Assembly (NCBI GenBank): GCA_017642885.1
Contig: JAEPOM010000002.1
Location: 273,735 to 337,734, forward strand
Origin: Henriciella sp.
GTDB taxonomy: Bacteria > Pseudomonadota > Alphaproteobacteria > Caulobacterales > Hyphomonadaceae
Length of the DNA stretch: 64,000 nt
Direction: 5' to 3'
Shown here piece by piece: positions 1 through 10,674 of this stretch; the first letter of the stretch is position 1; each line of letters starts with the position of its first letter. The notes beneath the pieces are model-generated. The model did not search any database, was not told the DNA's origin, and was given only the letters and a program-made list of their open reading frames with translations. Position numbers and translations under genes: made by a program.

Positions 1-155
1 GGATAGCCCGGCAGCCAAGCTTCTCCGAATGCGATCACGTCGGGTTTGTCTTTTGCCGCCTTGTCGATCCAATCGAGCGCAATCTCGAGACTGGCTTGTT
101 TATCAAACAGGGCGGGCGCAGCCTGCACGGCACACAATCGAACGATATCAGTCAT
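1..155 (-). CDS. Carbon-nitrogen hydrolase (nitrilase-type), N-terminal part, truncated by window edge
   Basis: Reverse-strand translation from ATG at 155: MTDIVRLCAVQAAPALFDKQASLEIALDWIDKAAKDKPDVIAFGEAWLPGYP; the FGEAWLPGYP segment matches the nitrilase catalytic Glu region. Not in the supplied ORF track because it is partial. Confidence 0.8.
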   Translation of the reverse strand, partial: MTDIVRLCAVQAAPALFDKQASLEIALDWIDKAAKDKPDVIAFGEAWLPGY

Positions 156-226
156 GCTTCCCGATACGCACGATCAGACACGCCAATCAAGTCGATCACG
201 AAAAGTTTGGGTCAGTGTTGCCTGTC

Positions 227-1009
227 CTAAACAAGGTACTTCGCGCGTAGTTTGTCCGTTTCGGCGGTGCCGACGCCCAGGGTTTCTGCGAGATAGGTGT
301 CGACGCTTCCAGCCCGCTCGGTGATGGTGTCGAGCGCCCCGTGCAGGAATTCGGCGCTGACCCCGACGAAGGGATGATAGACCTCATCGTCAAAGTCCTT
401 GCCGATATGCTGATTGAACATGCGCGCCATTTCCGGCAGGCGTTCGGCGACATTAGCGGCTTCATTGGTGAGTTCGTAATCGGCGAAAATCGTATCCCGG
501 TCGACGCCGAGGACATGGTGCGTCAGGGCACACAGGATACCTGTACGATCCTTCCCAGCCGCACAATTCACGACGGCGGCGTCGCCCTCGTCCAGATCCG
601 CGAGCGATGAAAACCAGTCCGAAAACGTCTCAACATGCTGAGGCTTGAACGGCGCTTCGCGATAATAGTCGACCATCCAGCCGCGCGCTTGCGGCGCATC
701 AACCGCGACTTCTGAAAGGAAGCGGACGTGCGGCGCCTGGGCAGCATGCCCGAGGTCGCTGGAGAGAACCGTCACGCCTTCGACGGGCCAGCGGTGGCCG
801 TGGCGCTCACGCTCATCCGGACGACGCAAATCCGCCTGGATCTTGATACGATAGGTTTCAAGCGCCGCTAAATCGGCCTCGCTCGCTTCCCCGAATTGTG
901 CAGAACGAAACAGCGAACCGGTGCGAACTTTGGCACCGTCTGCACCCCGATATCCGCCAAAATCGCGAAAGTTGCGAACATTCTCGAAGCTTTTGACCCT
1001 GTCTTGCAT
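227..1009 (-). CDS. Tyrosine/serine protein phosphatase (DSP-like)
   Basis: CX5R signature VNCAAGKDRTG and N-terminal NFRDFGGYRGADG motif. Confidence 0.85.
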   Translation of the reverse strand: MQDRVKSFENVRNFRDFGGYRGADGAKVRTGSLFRSAQFGEASEADLAALETYRIKIQADLRRPDERERHGHRWPVEGVTVLSSDLGHAAQAPHVRFLSEVAVDAPQARGWMVDYYREAPFKPQHVETFSDWFSSLADLDEGDAAVVNCAAGKDRTGILCALTHHVLGVDRDTIFADYELTNEAANVAERLPEMARMFNQHIGKDFDDEVYHPFVGVSAEFLHGALDTITERAGSVDTYLAETLGVGTAETDKLRAKYLV

Positions 1010-1017
1010 GAGGTCTC

Positions 1018-2466
1018 CTATCTAAACGGTGGTTCGTCGAACGCGCGCAGTTTTCGGCTATGAAGAGCGGCCCCTTCACTAGCGAGCTTCTCAAGCGTCG
1101 CGACGCCGATCTGCAAGTGCTGCCCGATCGATTTTTCATAGAACTTATTGGCTGCACCCGGCAGTTTGATCTCACCGTGTAGCGGCTTGTCGGACACGCA
1201 GAGCAAAACACCATATGGCACCCGCAGGCGGAAGCCGTTCGCGGCAATCGTAGCGCTTTCCATATCGATCGCGATGGCCCGCGACTGGTTGAACCGGCGG
1301 GCACTGTCGGTGAAACGAAGCTCCCAGTTTCGGTCATCAGTCGTCACAACCGTACCCGTGCGCAGGCGCTTCTTGAGCGTTTCGCCGCTCTCGCCGGTCA
1401 CGTCCGCAGCCGCTTCCTGCAGGGCGACCTGCACCTCGGCGATGGGCGGGATCGGAATATCTGGAGAGAGCACATCATCCAGAACGTGGTCATCGCGCAA
1501 ATAAGCGTGGGCGAGGACATAGTCCCCGATCGTCTGGCTGTGGCGCAGTCCGCCGCAATGCCCCACCATGATCCAGCATTCCGGTCTTAGCACCGCCAAA
1601 TGGTCAGTGATCGTTTTCGCGTTAGACGGGCCGACGCCAATATTGACGAGCGTAATGCCGGACCCATCTTCTGCGGTCAGGTGATAAGCTGGCATCTGGA
1701 ACCGGCGCCATGGCGCATTATCGATCTGCTCGCGCGCATCCTTGGTTTGGCCATCCACCACGAGACCGCCAGCGACGGAAAGCTCCTTGTAGCGTCCGCC
1801 ATTGCGAAGCTCTTCGAGGCCCCAGTCGACAAAGGCGTCGACATAGCGATGATAGTTGGTGAACAGCAAATAGCGCTGAAAGTGCTTTACCGGTGTGCCG
1901 GTATAGTGCTGCAGGCGCTTCAGCGAGAAGTCCGTCCGCGGGGCATCAAACAAGGCCAGCGGGCGATGGTCATATGGCTCAAACAGTTCGCCGTCGGCGA
2001 TCTCGTCGCCAATATCGGACAGCTGAGGAGACGGGAACCATTTCGCGAGTTCTGCCGGGTTGATTTCGTCGAGGCCGTTGGCCTGCCCCTGCTCCCAGAC
2101 ATAGGCATAGGGAATTTCCGTGGTCGAACGCCGAACATGCACCGAAACATCATAGTCTTGCAGCAATAGCTCGAGCTGTTCACTCAAATACCGGCTGAAG
2201 AATTCTGGCTGTGCGATTGTGGTCGAGTAGGTGCCCGCTTCTGACATTTTGCCAAAAGCGCGAGAGATCGGCGGTGGCGGCCCGTCGGGATTATATTCGA
2301 TCACGAGCTCGGGATAGCAGAATGCGCCATCCGCGCGAGCATCTGGATCGGGTGTCTTACCGTCTCGGAGGAAGTCTTGAAGGGCAGAGCAAAGCGCATC
2401 GACCGCTTCTGAATAGAGCTTTTCCAGCTCATTTATTATGGTTTTTGTATTTTCTAGTTTTGTCAT
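1018..2466 (-). CDS. amn: AMP nucleosidase
   Basis: 482 aa; C-terminal nucleoside phosphorylase-like domain (IMVGHCGGLRHSQTIGDYVLAHAYLRDDHVLDDVL, AIDMESATIAANGFRLRVPYGVLLCVSDKPLHGEIKLPG). Confidence 0.9.
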   Translation of the reverse strand: MTKLENTKTIINELEKLYSEAVDALCSALQDFLRDGKTPDPDARADGAFCYPELVIEYNPDGPPPPISRAFGKMSEAGTYSTTIAQPEFFSRYLSEQLELLLQDYDVSVHVRRSTTEIPYAYVWEQGQANGLDEINPAELAKWFPSPQLSDIGDEIADGELFEPYDHRPLALFDAPRTDFSLKRLQHYTGTPVKHFQRYLLFTNYHRYVDAFVDWGLEELRNGGRYKELSVAGGLVVDGQTKDAREQIDNAPWRRFQMPAYHLTAEDGSGITLVNIGVGPSNAKTITDHLAVLRPECWIMVGHCGGLRHSQTIGDYVLAHAYLRDDHVLDDVLSPDIPIPPIAEVQVALQEAAADVTGESGETLKKRLRTGTVVTTDDRNWELRFTDSARRFNQSRAIAIDMESATIAANGFRLRVPYGVLLCVSDKPLHGEIKLPGAANKFYEKSIGQHLQIGVATLEKLASEGAALHSRKLRAFDEPPFR

Positions 2467-2526
2467 GGCCTCCTTTGCCGCAAACCCGTTTCGGGGTCAA
2501 CGGCGCGGGGCTGCACGGCATGGCAC

Positions 2527-4311
2527 CTATTCCGGTTTGATCCGGTAGAGCCTGACAACACCATCAGTCTCGGTCAGACCATCGGCGGGCTCCAGCCAAT
2601 CAGGAATATCGTCGCGGTTGAGGTGCGCCGCCAAGCCGCCCGGCCACATCTCGCCATAGCGCGTGGTCTCTCGCAGGCCTTTGCAAAACACGAGGTGGGT
2701 CGCTTTCAAGTCGAGCAATTTTTCATGTGCATGGTCAGCCGGAGCGATCAGCACCTCGTTCGATCGTTCCAATCCTTGAATATTGCGATGGTAGGGACCA
2801 GCAAAAACCGAATGCGGGGTTCGCGCCAGGATCTGCGGACCGAGATAGATGGGCGCCTGAATCCGAAGGAGCGGTTCCTTACGTATACTGGAATAGGCAG
2901 ATGGCGTGATGCATTCAACGTTCTTCGCAGGCGCCAGGCGGCTCGGAAACTGCGCTGATATGTTTTCCCAGGTAATCGGCGACAAGATGAGCACGGCGAA
3001 AATCAAACCGAGAAGCGGCTGCGCCCCGCCTTTCGCCCGCCAGCGCGCAAATAGCATACCGACCATCCACCCAGCCCCGATCGCCGCAAACACATGCGAA
3101 AAGGACTGCCCGCGGATCTGCCAGATGGTGGTCACGATGGACAAAGCGAACAAGAGTGCGAGCCCGATGCGCGCTGTCCTCTGGTCTTCGCTTGAAGTAA
3201 CGATCATCATGGTTGTCGCCAAGCTGGCAACGGCCAGAAACCCAAACACCCAGACCACGCGGCCCGGTTCTTCGGCGATCAAGATAGAGAGCGGCTTTGC
3301 CTCTCCGACCATGTTGAGCCAGGACAATCTCACTGAATCTGAGACTGTCGCATACGGGTCAGCCAGGCAGGCCGGATTGACCGCGATGATCACCGCCAGG
3401 GTCAACGCACCAGCGATTGCACCAGCGATGAGGCGTGTCCACCATGTGCCAAGCACTCCGCCGAAAACACCGAGGAGCATGAACAATCCGCCGCCGACCA
3501 GGAAACCAGCCCAGTGCGAGGTTCCATATGCGTCGCAGGTGAACCGGGCGGATGACCCCCCCGGCGCATCGAGTACGTAGAACAGGCAGGCGAAGACGAT
3601 CAGAGCAAATCCAAACACCCCCAGACGCACCCCTTCGCGATGTCCGCGAACAATCCAGAACAGGCCCATGATCGCGATCAACCCACCGACATAGGGCAAG
3701 GATTCAAGCGCGATCGAGAGCATCGCAGTCACACAAAGCGCGAGCACAATGCCAGACCGATTGCTCAGCGTCGGCGATAGTACTGCGGTAAACCCGGCCA
3801 GAGTAAGAACAACGACAAAGCCGTGATGATCGATCCTGCCCGGCCAAAAATTGAAAACCGCGGCAGAGGTGGCAAAGAAGATCAAGCCAAAGGCCTGCCC
3901 GGCTCTGTTCAACTGCAAACGCTGCATGATCTGGGTCAAAAAGGTAAATGCTGCGGCCAACAAAATCAGCGGCCAGACGCCAATTGCGAGCGATTCTGCA
4001 GCGGTTTGTCCAAGAAAAGGCCGCAGCACCAGGATCAGGCCTGCGATAAACAGATCCGGCAGCCGGGACCAATGCATCTCGCCGCCTTCCGGGGTCAGAA
4101 GACGGGCTTGGTCAACGTCAAACCAGCTTTGTCCATCGATCATGTCGCGAATTTGCTGCAGGCGCATCAAGTCGTCGGCATCAGGCATCCAACCTGCGAA
4201 CACATCGGTGATGCGCGGCAATAACATCAACAGAAAGGCCGCTGCTACGGCCCAGACCGCCCATTTACCATCAATAAGCCCGCCAGCAGGGCGAATGTGT
4301 GAAGACGCCAT
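2527..4311 (-). CDS. Polytopic membrane protein, probable GT-C fold glycosyltransferase (STT3/PMT-like)
   Basis: About 12 hydrophobic segments; acidic PDADDLMRLQQI after the first TM and PGRIDHHG motif resembling oligosaccharyltransferase GT-C proteins. Confidence 0.55.
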   Translation of the reverse strand: MASSHIRPAGGLIDGKWAVWAVAAAFLLMLLPRITDVFAGWMPDADDLMRLQQIRDMIDGQSWFDVDQARLLTPEGGEMHWSRLPDLFIAGLILVLRPFLGQTAAESLAIGVWPLILLAAAFTFLTQIMQRLQLNRAGQAFGLIFFATSAAVFNFWPGRIDHHGFVVVLTLAGFTAVLSPTLSNRSGIVLALCVTAMLSIALESLPYVGGLIAIMGLFWIVRGHREGVRLGVFGFALIVFACLFYVLDAPGGSSARFTCDAYGTSHWAGFLVGGGLFMLLGVFGGVLGTWWTRLIAGAIAGALTLAVIIAVNPACLADPYATVSDSVRLSWLNMVGEAKPLSILIAEEPGRVVWVFGFLAVASLATTMMIVTSSEDQRTARIGLALLFALSIVTTIWQIRGQSFSHVFAAIGAGWMVGMLFARWRAKGGAQPLLGLIFAVLILSPITWENISAQFPSRLAPAKNVECITPSAYSSIRKEPLLRIQAPIYLGPQILARTPHSVFAGPYHRNIQGLERSNEVLIAPADHAHEKLLDLKATHLVFCKGLRETTRYGEMWPGGLAAHLNRDDIPDWLEPADGLTETDGVVRLYRIKPE

Positions 4312-4392
4312 TAGTAATTTGCTCCCGGGGCCTTACCCGTCCTTAAGTATAGTCGCGCTATCGCATAGGGAGGTTACTGAAAGGCTTCACCC

Positions 4393-5370
4393 ATGCGCCG
4401 CGCCTTTGAAGGGTCCAATCCATACGCTCAAAGCGACGCCGCTGAACCCCGCATCGCCGTGACCATTCCGTGTTACAATGAAGCGGTGACGATTGCCAAA
4501 GTGATCGCCGATTTCAAAGCCGCCCTGCCCGACGCAGATATCTATGTCTTCGACAATAACTCGACCGACAATACCGCCCAGATCGCGCGCGATGCAGGCG
4601 CCATCGTTCGGTCAGAGCGCCGCCAGGGTAAAGGCCATGTTGTGCGCCGTATCTTCTCTGATGTGGAAGCCGATATCTACCTGATGGTGGATGGAGATGA
4701 CACGTATGACGCTACAGTCGCCAATACGCTGATTGAACTTCTCAAGCGCAATCATGTCGACATGGTCGTCGGCACCCGCGCAGACGTGACCAAGGATGCC
4801 GGCCGCGAAGGGCACGCGTTCGGCAACAAGATCTTCAACAAGATTTATGGCCGCCTGTTCGGTAAGCAGTTTTCGGACATATTCTCCGGCTATCGCATTT
4901 TTTCACGCCGTTTCGTGAAATCCTTCCCAGCCGTGTCCAGCGGTTTCGAGATTGAGACCGAAATGTCGGTGCATTGCAGCCAGCTCGGAATCTCCACGCT
5001 CGAACGGCCGACACATTACGGGGTCCGCCCGGATGACAGTCATTCGAAGTTGCGGACGTTCAGCGATGGGTTCCGGATCCTCGGCATGTTCGCCATGTTG
5101 GCCAAGGAAACTCGGCCTGCAGCTTTCTTCGGAGCGATCGGACTGGCGCTCGTCGCGCTTGCTGGCATTCTCGCCGCGCCGCTCGTCCTGACCTATTTCG
5201 AAACCGGCCTCGTCCCACGTTTCCCAACCGCGATTCTGGCGACGAGCCTTGTCATGATGGCCTCTATCTCGGCTGTCTGCGGATTGATCCTCGATAGCCT
5301 GGCGCGCGCGCGAACCGAGGCCAAGCGCTCCGTATTCCTCAGCTATCCGGCCCGGGACTGGACAAGATGA
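4393..5370 (+). CDS. Family 2 glycosyltransferase with C-terminal TM segments
   Basis: VTIPCYNEAVTIAKVIADFKAALPDADIYVFDNNSTDNT and DGDDTYD motifs, two C-terminal hydrophobic segments. Confidence 0.9.
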   Translation: MRRAFEGSNPYAQSDAAEPRIAVTIPCYNEAVTIAKVIADFKAALPDADIYVFDNNSTDNTAQIARDAGAIVRSERRQGKGHVVRRIFSDVEADIYLMVDGDDTYDATVANTLIELLKRNHVDMVVGTRADVTKDAGREGHAFGNKIFNKIYGRLFGKQFSDIFSGYRIFSRRFVKSFPAVSSGFEIETEMSVHCSQLGISTLERPTHYGVRPDDSHSKLRTFSDGFRILGMFAMLAKETRPAAFFGAIGLALVALAGILAAPLVLTYFETGLVPRFPTAILATSLVMMASISAVCGLILDSLARARTEAKRSVFLSYPARDWTR

Positions 5371-5759
5371 GCAGATTGCAAGTGAGCAAGTTTGCCCGAT
5401 TTGCAGGTGTCGGTGGCACCGGCTTCGTCGTCGATACAGGCCTTACATTGTTGCTCATCCATCGCGGTATCGATCCGTTCACATCACGCATCTTCGGTAT
5501 CCTGTTCGCGATGATCACCACGTGGCGGCTCAATCGCGCTCTGACTTTTGGCGCCAGCCGCACGAGTCAGACCAGCGAGGGCGCTCGTTACTTTATGGTC
5601 GCGACCCTAGCGGCGATCTTGAGCTACGCCATTTACACGGCCTTGCTCGTCAGCATTTCGGGTTTTCCACCGGCGCTTGCCATTGTTATCGCGGTCGGAA
5701 CCACAACGCTGGTCTCATTCCTCGGATATAGCCGGTTCGCGTTCAAGACCGCCGTCTGA
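5367..5759 (+). CDS. GtrA family membrane protein
   Basis: RFAGVGGTGFVVDTGLTLLLIHRG...TWRLNRALTF; 4-bp overlap with the upstream glycosyltransferase. Confidence 0.88.
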   Translation: MSRLQVSKFARFAGVGGTGFVVDTGLTLLLIHRGIDPFTSRIFGILFAMITTWRLNRALTFGASRTSQTSEGARYFMVATLAAILSYAIYTALLVSISGFPPALAIVIAVGTTTLVSFLGYSRFAFKTAV

Positions 5760-6810
5760 CCAGGTGCCCCATTTTGCGGCCGGGTTTGGCTTCGCGCTTC
5801 CCGTAAAGCGTCAGGATCCCGTCCGCTGACAAAACATCCGGCGGCACCAAGGCTTCCTCGCCCAGAAGATTCAGCATCTCGACATCATGATAGCGCGTGA
5901 CCGGGCCAAGCGGCCACCCGGCAACAGCGCGGATATGCTGCTCAAACTGACCCGTCGCGCAGGCTTCCGGCGTCCAGTGTCCGGAATTGTGGACTCGCGG
6001 CGCGAACTCGTTGGCGAGCAGTGTTCCATCTTCGAGAACAAAGAATTCCAGCGCCAGCACGCCGACATAGTTCATTGCATGCGCGAGCGCCTCAGCCGCC
6101 GCTTCGGCGCGCTTGGTGACATCTTCATTTAGGTCACTCGGCACGACCGAGCGTTTCAAGATTCCGTTCACATGCTCGTTGCGTGGCAGGTCATAGCAAA
6201 GCGTGTCTCCGACCGCGTCGCGAGCGATAATCACGGATACTTCCCGCTCGAACGGCACCATGGCTTCAAGAATACAGGGCGCGTTTGCAAGCGCCTTGTG
6301 AGCGGCCTCAAAATCATCGCCGGATTCAAGCCGAACCTGGCCCTTGCCATCATAGCCGTCGCGCCGCGTTTTCAGGATCCCGCGTCCGCCAAACACCTTT
6401 AGTGGCGCGGCGATGTCTTCAGGGCTGTTCACCTCGGCAAAGTCCGCCGTTTCAATCCCGCAGTCTCGCAAGAACGCCTTCTCGACCAGTCGATCCTGCG
6501 AAACTTCCAGCGGCTGTGATCCCGGGCGGACGGATATGCCGGCATCGATCAACGCCTTCGCAGCTTCGACCGGAACGTTTTCAAACTCGTACGTGACGAC
6601 ATCGCAGCCTTCGGCCCAGTCAATCAGCGCCTCGATATCGGTATAGGCACCGAGCGCGTGGCTGGCGGAAACGCGCGCTGCCGGACTGTCATGCTCAGGG
6701 CAATAAATCGAGACGTCAAAGCCGAGTTGGGCTGCGGCGCTCGCCATCATGCGCCCGAGCTGGCCGCCGCCAAGAATTCCGATCGTGGCGCCAGCGGTCA
6801 GAGCATTCAT
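5743..6810 (-). CDS. purK: 5-(carboxyamino)imidazole ribonucleotide synthase
   Basis: [27 protein letters not shown]-grasp; [13 protein letters not shown]. Confidence 0.95.
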   Translation of the reverse strand: MNALTAGATIGILGGGQLGRMMASAAAQLGFDVSIYCPEHDSPAARVSASHALGAYTDIEALIDWAEGCDVVTYEFENVPVEAAKALIDAGISVRPGSQPLEVSQDRLVEKAFLRDCGIETADFAEVNSPEDIAAPLKVFGGRGILKTRRDGYDGKGQVRLESGDDFEAAHKALANAPCILEAMVPFEREVSVIIARDAVGDTLCYDLPRNEHVNGILKRSVVPSDLNEDVTKRAEAAAEALAHAMNYVGVLALEFFVLEDGTLLANEFAPRVHNSGHWTPEACATGQFEQHIRAVAGWPLGPVTRYHDVEMLNLLGEEALVPPDVLSADGILTLYGKREAKPGRKMGHLVRRRS

Positions 6811-7310
6811 GTCTGCGGCGTCTCCTGGACCGCGGCGGTCTGCGCCGCTCTGAATGCATCCAGCTTTTCAGCTACACTCGCATCCTCCAGCGCGATGATC
6901 GACGCAGCGAGAATACCGGCATTCGCTGCACCGGCCTCACCGATGGCAAGCGTCCCGACAGGAACCCCTTTCGGCATCTGGGCGATCGACAACAAACTGT
7001 CGATTCCGCTCAAGGCACGAGATTGTACAGGTACGCCGAGTACCGGGAGCGGCGTCATCGATGCGGCCATGCCGGGCAGATGCGCTGCGCCGCCTGCGCC
7101 CGCAATGATGACCTTCAGGCCATTCGCCTTGGCGCTAGTTGCGTACTCGTAAAGGCGCTGGGGCGTGCGATGTGCAGATACGATTTGCGCTTCATAGGCG
7201 ACACCAAGCTCGTCCAGGATCGCGCAGGCTTTCTCCATCACAGGCCAGTCCGACTGACTGCCCATGATGACGCCGACGAGCGGAGTATCACTATTCGAGG
7301 TTTGGGCCAT
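6807..7310 (-). CDS. purE: 5-(carboxyamino)imidazole ribonucleotide mutase
   Basis: [26 protein letters not shown]...[13 protein letters not shown]...[14 protein letters not shown]; real start at MAQTSNSD (7310), shorter than the supplied ORF; overlaps purK by 4 bp. Confidence 0.95.
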   Translation of the reverse strand: MAQTSNSDTPLVGVIMGSQSDWPVMEKACAILDELGVAYEAQIVSAHRTPQRLYEYATSAKANGLKVIIAGAGGAAHLPGMAASMTPLPVLGVPVQSRALSGIDSLLSIAQMPKGVPVGTLAIGEAGAANAGILAASIIALEDASVAEKLDAFRAAQTAAVQETPQT

Positions 7311-7432
7311 TCGGACCCCCCATCTCAAAGCGCGCAACATAGAAATCTCGCCTGCCGCGTCAACCACTGAGAGTCTTGCACAAGACTTGTGAAACACTGG
7401 GCTTCGCAGGCGAGTTCCGCTACGCTTCGAAA

Positions 7433-8158
7433 ATGCCTGAGTCGCTGGACAAGACCACAATGGATCGCCGTTATGCAGAACGCTGCCGGGCGCGCCGCGA
7501 TCTGCTCGCAGCGATTGGCCTCGACCCACAATCCTTGCCTGTGCGCGAGCGCGCCGCAATTGAGGCGCTGGCAGGGGAAGTGCTGAGCTTGCGCGAAGAC
7601 CGGGCTCGCCTGAAACACGAACTCGAAACCGCGGCGCACCTTGCCGACCGGGACGCGCTGTGCCCGATCTTCAATCGCCGCGCGTTCGAGCGTGAACTTG
7701 CCCGAGAGATTTCACTCGCTGAGCGGTATGGGACGCCGCTTTGCATGCTGTTTATCGATCTAGATCGGTTCAAGCTGATCAATGACCGATTCGGCCACGC
7801 GACAGGCGACACAGTGATAAAGCACGTCGCTGAAACGCTCGTCGAAAACCTCCGCCAGAGCGACATTGTTGGGCGTCTCGGGGGCGATGAGTTCGGGATC
7901 GCTTTTACCCACGCCGAGCTGTCAGATGCCAAGATCAAAGCGGCGAAACTTGAGTCGCTCATCGGCGCGATCGTGGTGCGAGATGCCGAGAATAACGGAC
8001 TCGAATCGGTCCATCTCGGGGCATCTTGCGGAGTCGCGGAATGGCGTCGCGGGCGCAATGCGGCAAGCCTGATCGCTGAGGCAGATGAAACCATGTTTCG
8101 CCGCAAAAACGAAAAAAAGCGGGCGCGCGAGGGCGCTGGCACGCAAGATCGTTTCTAA
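7433..8158 (+). CDS. GGDEF-domain diguanylate cyclase
   Basis: [20 protein letters not shown]...[13 protein letters not shown]; likely start MPESLDK (7433). Confidence 0.9.
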   Translation: MPESLDKTTMDRRYAERCRARRDLLAAIGLDPQSLPVRERAAIEALAGEVLSLREDRARLKHELETAAHLADRDALCPIFNRRAFERELAREISLAERYGTPLCMLFIDLDRFKLINDRFGHATGDTVIKHVAETLVENLRQSDIVGRLGGDEFGIAFTHAELSDAKIKAAKLESLIGAIVVRDAENNGLESVHLGASCGVAEWRRGRNAASLIAEADETMFRRKNEKKRAREGAGTQDRF

Positions 8159-8260
8159 TTATAAATTCATCCCGGCCGGATCGTGACTCTGTCTTCGACC
8201 TATGGTTATCTGTTGCCGATAAGTCACAGAGTTCATTTCACGGAGAGAAGGAGCCTGCCT

Positions 8261-8428
8261 ATGTCGCTGCAAGGTCGAATCGAAGAGCTGAGAAAACGCC
8301 ATGAGCAAATCGACGAGAAGATCCACGAAGAGCAGAAACGACCGGCGGGCAATGACATCATCCTGAAAGATTTAAAGCGACAGAAACTTCGACTTAAAGA
8401 AGAGATCGGTATGTTGAGGGCGAGCTAG
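8261..8428 (+). CDS. Small YdcH/DUF465-like protein
   Basis: MSLQGRIEELRKRHEQIDEKIHEEQKRPAGNDIILKDLKRQKLRLKEEIGMLRAS; SD ggagagaaggag-like sequence upstream. Confidence 0.8.
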   Translation: MSLQGRIEELRKRHEQIDEKIHEEQKRPAGNDIILKDLKRQKLRLKEEIGMLRAS

Positions 8429-8489
8429 GCTCTGACATGTCGCACAAGCGCCCGGTCAGCGCCTGAGAAACGCTGACGGGAGCGCGCAA

Positions 8490-9260
8490 ATGGATAAACC
8501 AGTTACCCTGATCATCGGGCTTGGGAAAACGGTGGGCGAGTCTGTCGCACGCCGTTTTCTAGATGAAGGCCATGCGGTGCTTGCCGTCGATCCAGACACG
8601 GCGGCGCTTGACGAGCTGCGCAAGACAACCGGCGATAAGATCGCCTATCATCATGGCGCTACGCATACGAAACTTGGCCTGCGCAATGCAATGGCGGCAG
8701 CGTTGGAAACCTACAATTTCGTGGACAACGTGGTCTGCATCCCTCCGCTGCCGGAGCCGGATCGCCTGCTTGAACTGGAAATGGAAGATTTCGAATCGGT
8801 TCTGATGAAAACCGTCCGCGGTGCCGTTCAAACTCTTCGTGTGTTTACGCCGGAAATGATCGCTGAGCGACCCGTGACGGAGAATGCTGCGGACCGATCG
8901 CGCCAGACCGGTACGTTTACTTTCGTGCTCTCTCTTGGCGCGCAAATGTCCCAGCCGGGCTGGTTCAGCGAAAGCGCCTCGCAGCATGCCATTCTCGGCA
9001 TTGTCAGAGCCGCGGCGATTGAGCTCGCTGATGAAGCGGTCCGGGTAAACGCCATCATCGCCTTGCGCCCGCGTGCAGAAGGGCGCGAGCCTTGGTTGAA
9101 AGATCGCACACCGCTCGGCCGCCCGTCCATGGCCGAGGAAATCGCAGAAACAGCGGCCTTCCTGAGCAACCCCAACAGCGCGATCATCACCGGCGAAGCC
9201 ATCACCCTGGATGGCGGTCGCGGGCTGCTCTCAGGATTGATCGTCCGCGACGACGATTAA
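8490..9260 (+). CDS. Short-chain dehydrogenase/reductase family protein
   Basis: LIIGLGKTVGESVARRFLDEGHAVLAVD; C-terminal PLGRPSMAEEIAETAAFLSNPNSAIITGEAITLDGGRGL typical of SDRs. Confidence 0.85.
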   Translation: MDKPVTLIIGLGKTVGESVARRFLDEGHAVLAVDPDTAALDELRKTTGDKIAYHHGATHTKLGLRNAMAAALETYNFVDNVVCIPPLPEPDRLLELEMEDFESVLMKTVRGAVQTLRVFTPEMIAERPVTENAADRSRQTGTFTFVLSLGAQMSQPGWFSESASQHAILGIVRAAAIELADEAVRVNAIIALRPRAEGREPWLKDRTPLGRPSMAEEIAETAAFLSNPNSAIITGEAITLDGGRGLLSGLIVRDDD

Positions 9261-9275
9261 CGCTAGATTCCTTCA

Positions 9276-10484
9276 ATGCGCCAACTCGACATCACCTCGC
9301 CAGCGTTCACAGCCGCGCCGCATTCTGGGTTAGCAGAAGCGCTGCGGGATGGCCCGTTTGCACACGCCAAGATGCCGTTTCTGGGTAATGTCAAATTTGC
9401 GCTGACGCACGAGGCTGTCCACACGGTGCTCAAAGACACCGACAGATTCGCGGTGGATGCGCGCAATGCGGGACACAGGCGTGCGTTTGGTCTCCCGTTC
9501 ATCCCTAAATCTTTGCGCCTATTGTCCGAGAATATCCTGTCTCTGGATGATCCCGACCATCAGCGATTGCGACGCCTTGCGGACGCGCCGTTTCGAAGAG
9601 CGATGATCGAAGCTGGACGGGAGCATGTTGCGGCGCTTGTCGACGTCCATCTGGATCAAGTCGCCAGTGACGATGCGGCGGAAGTAGATCTAACAGACAT
9701 CGTCTTCCGGCCACTTCCGTTGAAAGTCATAAGCCAGATGCTCGGTCTGACTGATGCCGCACAGGACCGTCTGGCGCAGATTATGTCAGGCTTTTCCAGC
9801 GCATCGTCCACTTGGGGCATATTGCGAGCGCTCACCGGAATGGGCGGCGTGATCAAGCAATTGCGCGCCGAGATCGACTTGGCCCGCCGTGACCCTCGTC
9901 CAGGCCTGTTAGGCGATTTGATCGCAGCCGAAGCGGACGACGGCAAGATGAGCGAGGATGAGCTGGTATCGCTTATTCTGGTGCTTTTTGTCGCCGGTCA
10001 CGACACAACCACGAACCTACTTTCCAGCGGACTACACGCGTTGCAAACCGAACCAGGGGCGTGGGAAATCGCGAGGGGGCTGGATGCGGATGGGTGGCGG
10101 ATTGCTGTGGATGAACTCATGCGGTTTGCGATGCCGGTCTATATGACGAAACCACGATTTGTCATTCAAGACACAGCCGTTGCGGGCGTCTCTCTAGAGC
10201 GAGGAGAAAAAGTGATGGCGTTGCTGGGCGCTGCAAATCTGGACCCTGCCGTGTTCGACAACCCGCTCAAATTGGATTTAGGTCGACGACCCAATCGCCA
10301 CACCGGTTGGGGCGGTGGACCACACATTTGTTTGGGATTGCATTTGGCGAAGATGGAAGCAGAACTGACCCTTTCGAAGATCGTTGATCGTTGGCCGAAC
10401 TTGGCCTTAAGCGATAATCTTCGGTGGTCAAAACGCCTTGGCACACGTGGGTTTGAGCGCATTTGTGTGCGCTTGAATGCCTGA
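9276..10484 (+). CDS. Cytochrome P450
   Basis: I-helix VAGHDTTTNLL, haem-binding GWGGGPHICLGLHLAKME. Confidence 0.92.
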   Translation: MRQLDITSPAFTAAPHSGLAEALRDGPFAHAKMPFLGNVKFALTHEAVHTVLKDTDRFAVDARNAGHRRAFGLPFIPKSLRLLSENILSLDDPDHQRLRRLADAPFRRAMIEAGREHVAALVDVHLDQVASDDAAEVDLTDIVFRPLPLKVISQMLGLTDAAQDRLAQIMSGFSSASSTWGILRALTGMGGVIKQLRAEIDLARRDPRPGLLGDLIAAEADDGKMSEDELVSLILVLFVAGHDTTTNLLSSGLHALQTEPGAWEIARGLDADGWRIAVDELMRFAMPVYMTKPRFVIQDTAVAGVSLERGEKVMALLGAANLDPAVFDNPLKLDLGRRPNRHTGWGGGPHICLGLHLAKMEAELTLSKIVDRWPNLALSDNLRWSKRLGTRGFERICVRLNA

Positions 10485-10597
10485 CAGTTACGTAAAAGTT
10501 GTTTTGTGAGACGCCGGGAGCAAGCCTTTCTGTACGCGACTCGTCAATCTCGAACAGATAATCTTGGCTGCGCCAACATCACCGGGCTCGACTGCTA

Positions 10598-10636
10598 GAA
10601 AATCCCCCTCAAACCGGGTCTCGGTCGAGGGGGACT
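10598..10636 (-). terminator. Candidate Rho-independent terminator downstream of the CYP153-like gene
   Basis: Minus strand: CCCCCTC-gaccgagacccggttt-GAGGGGG followed by ATTTT. Confidence 0.55.
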
Positions 10637-10674
10637 TGCAAAGGCAGTACTGCCTTTTCTGGGAGGATTGGAAC

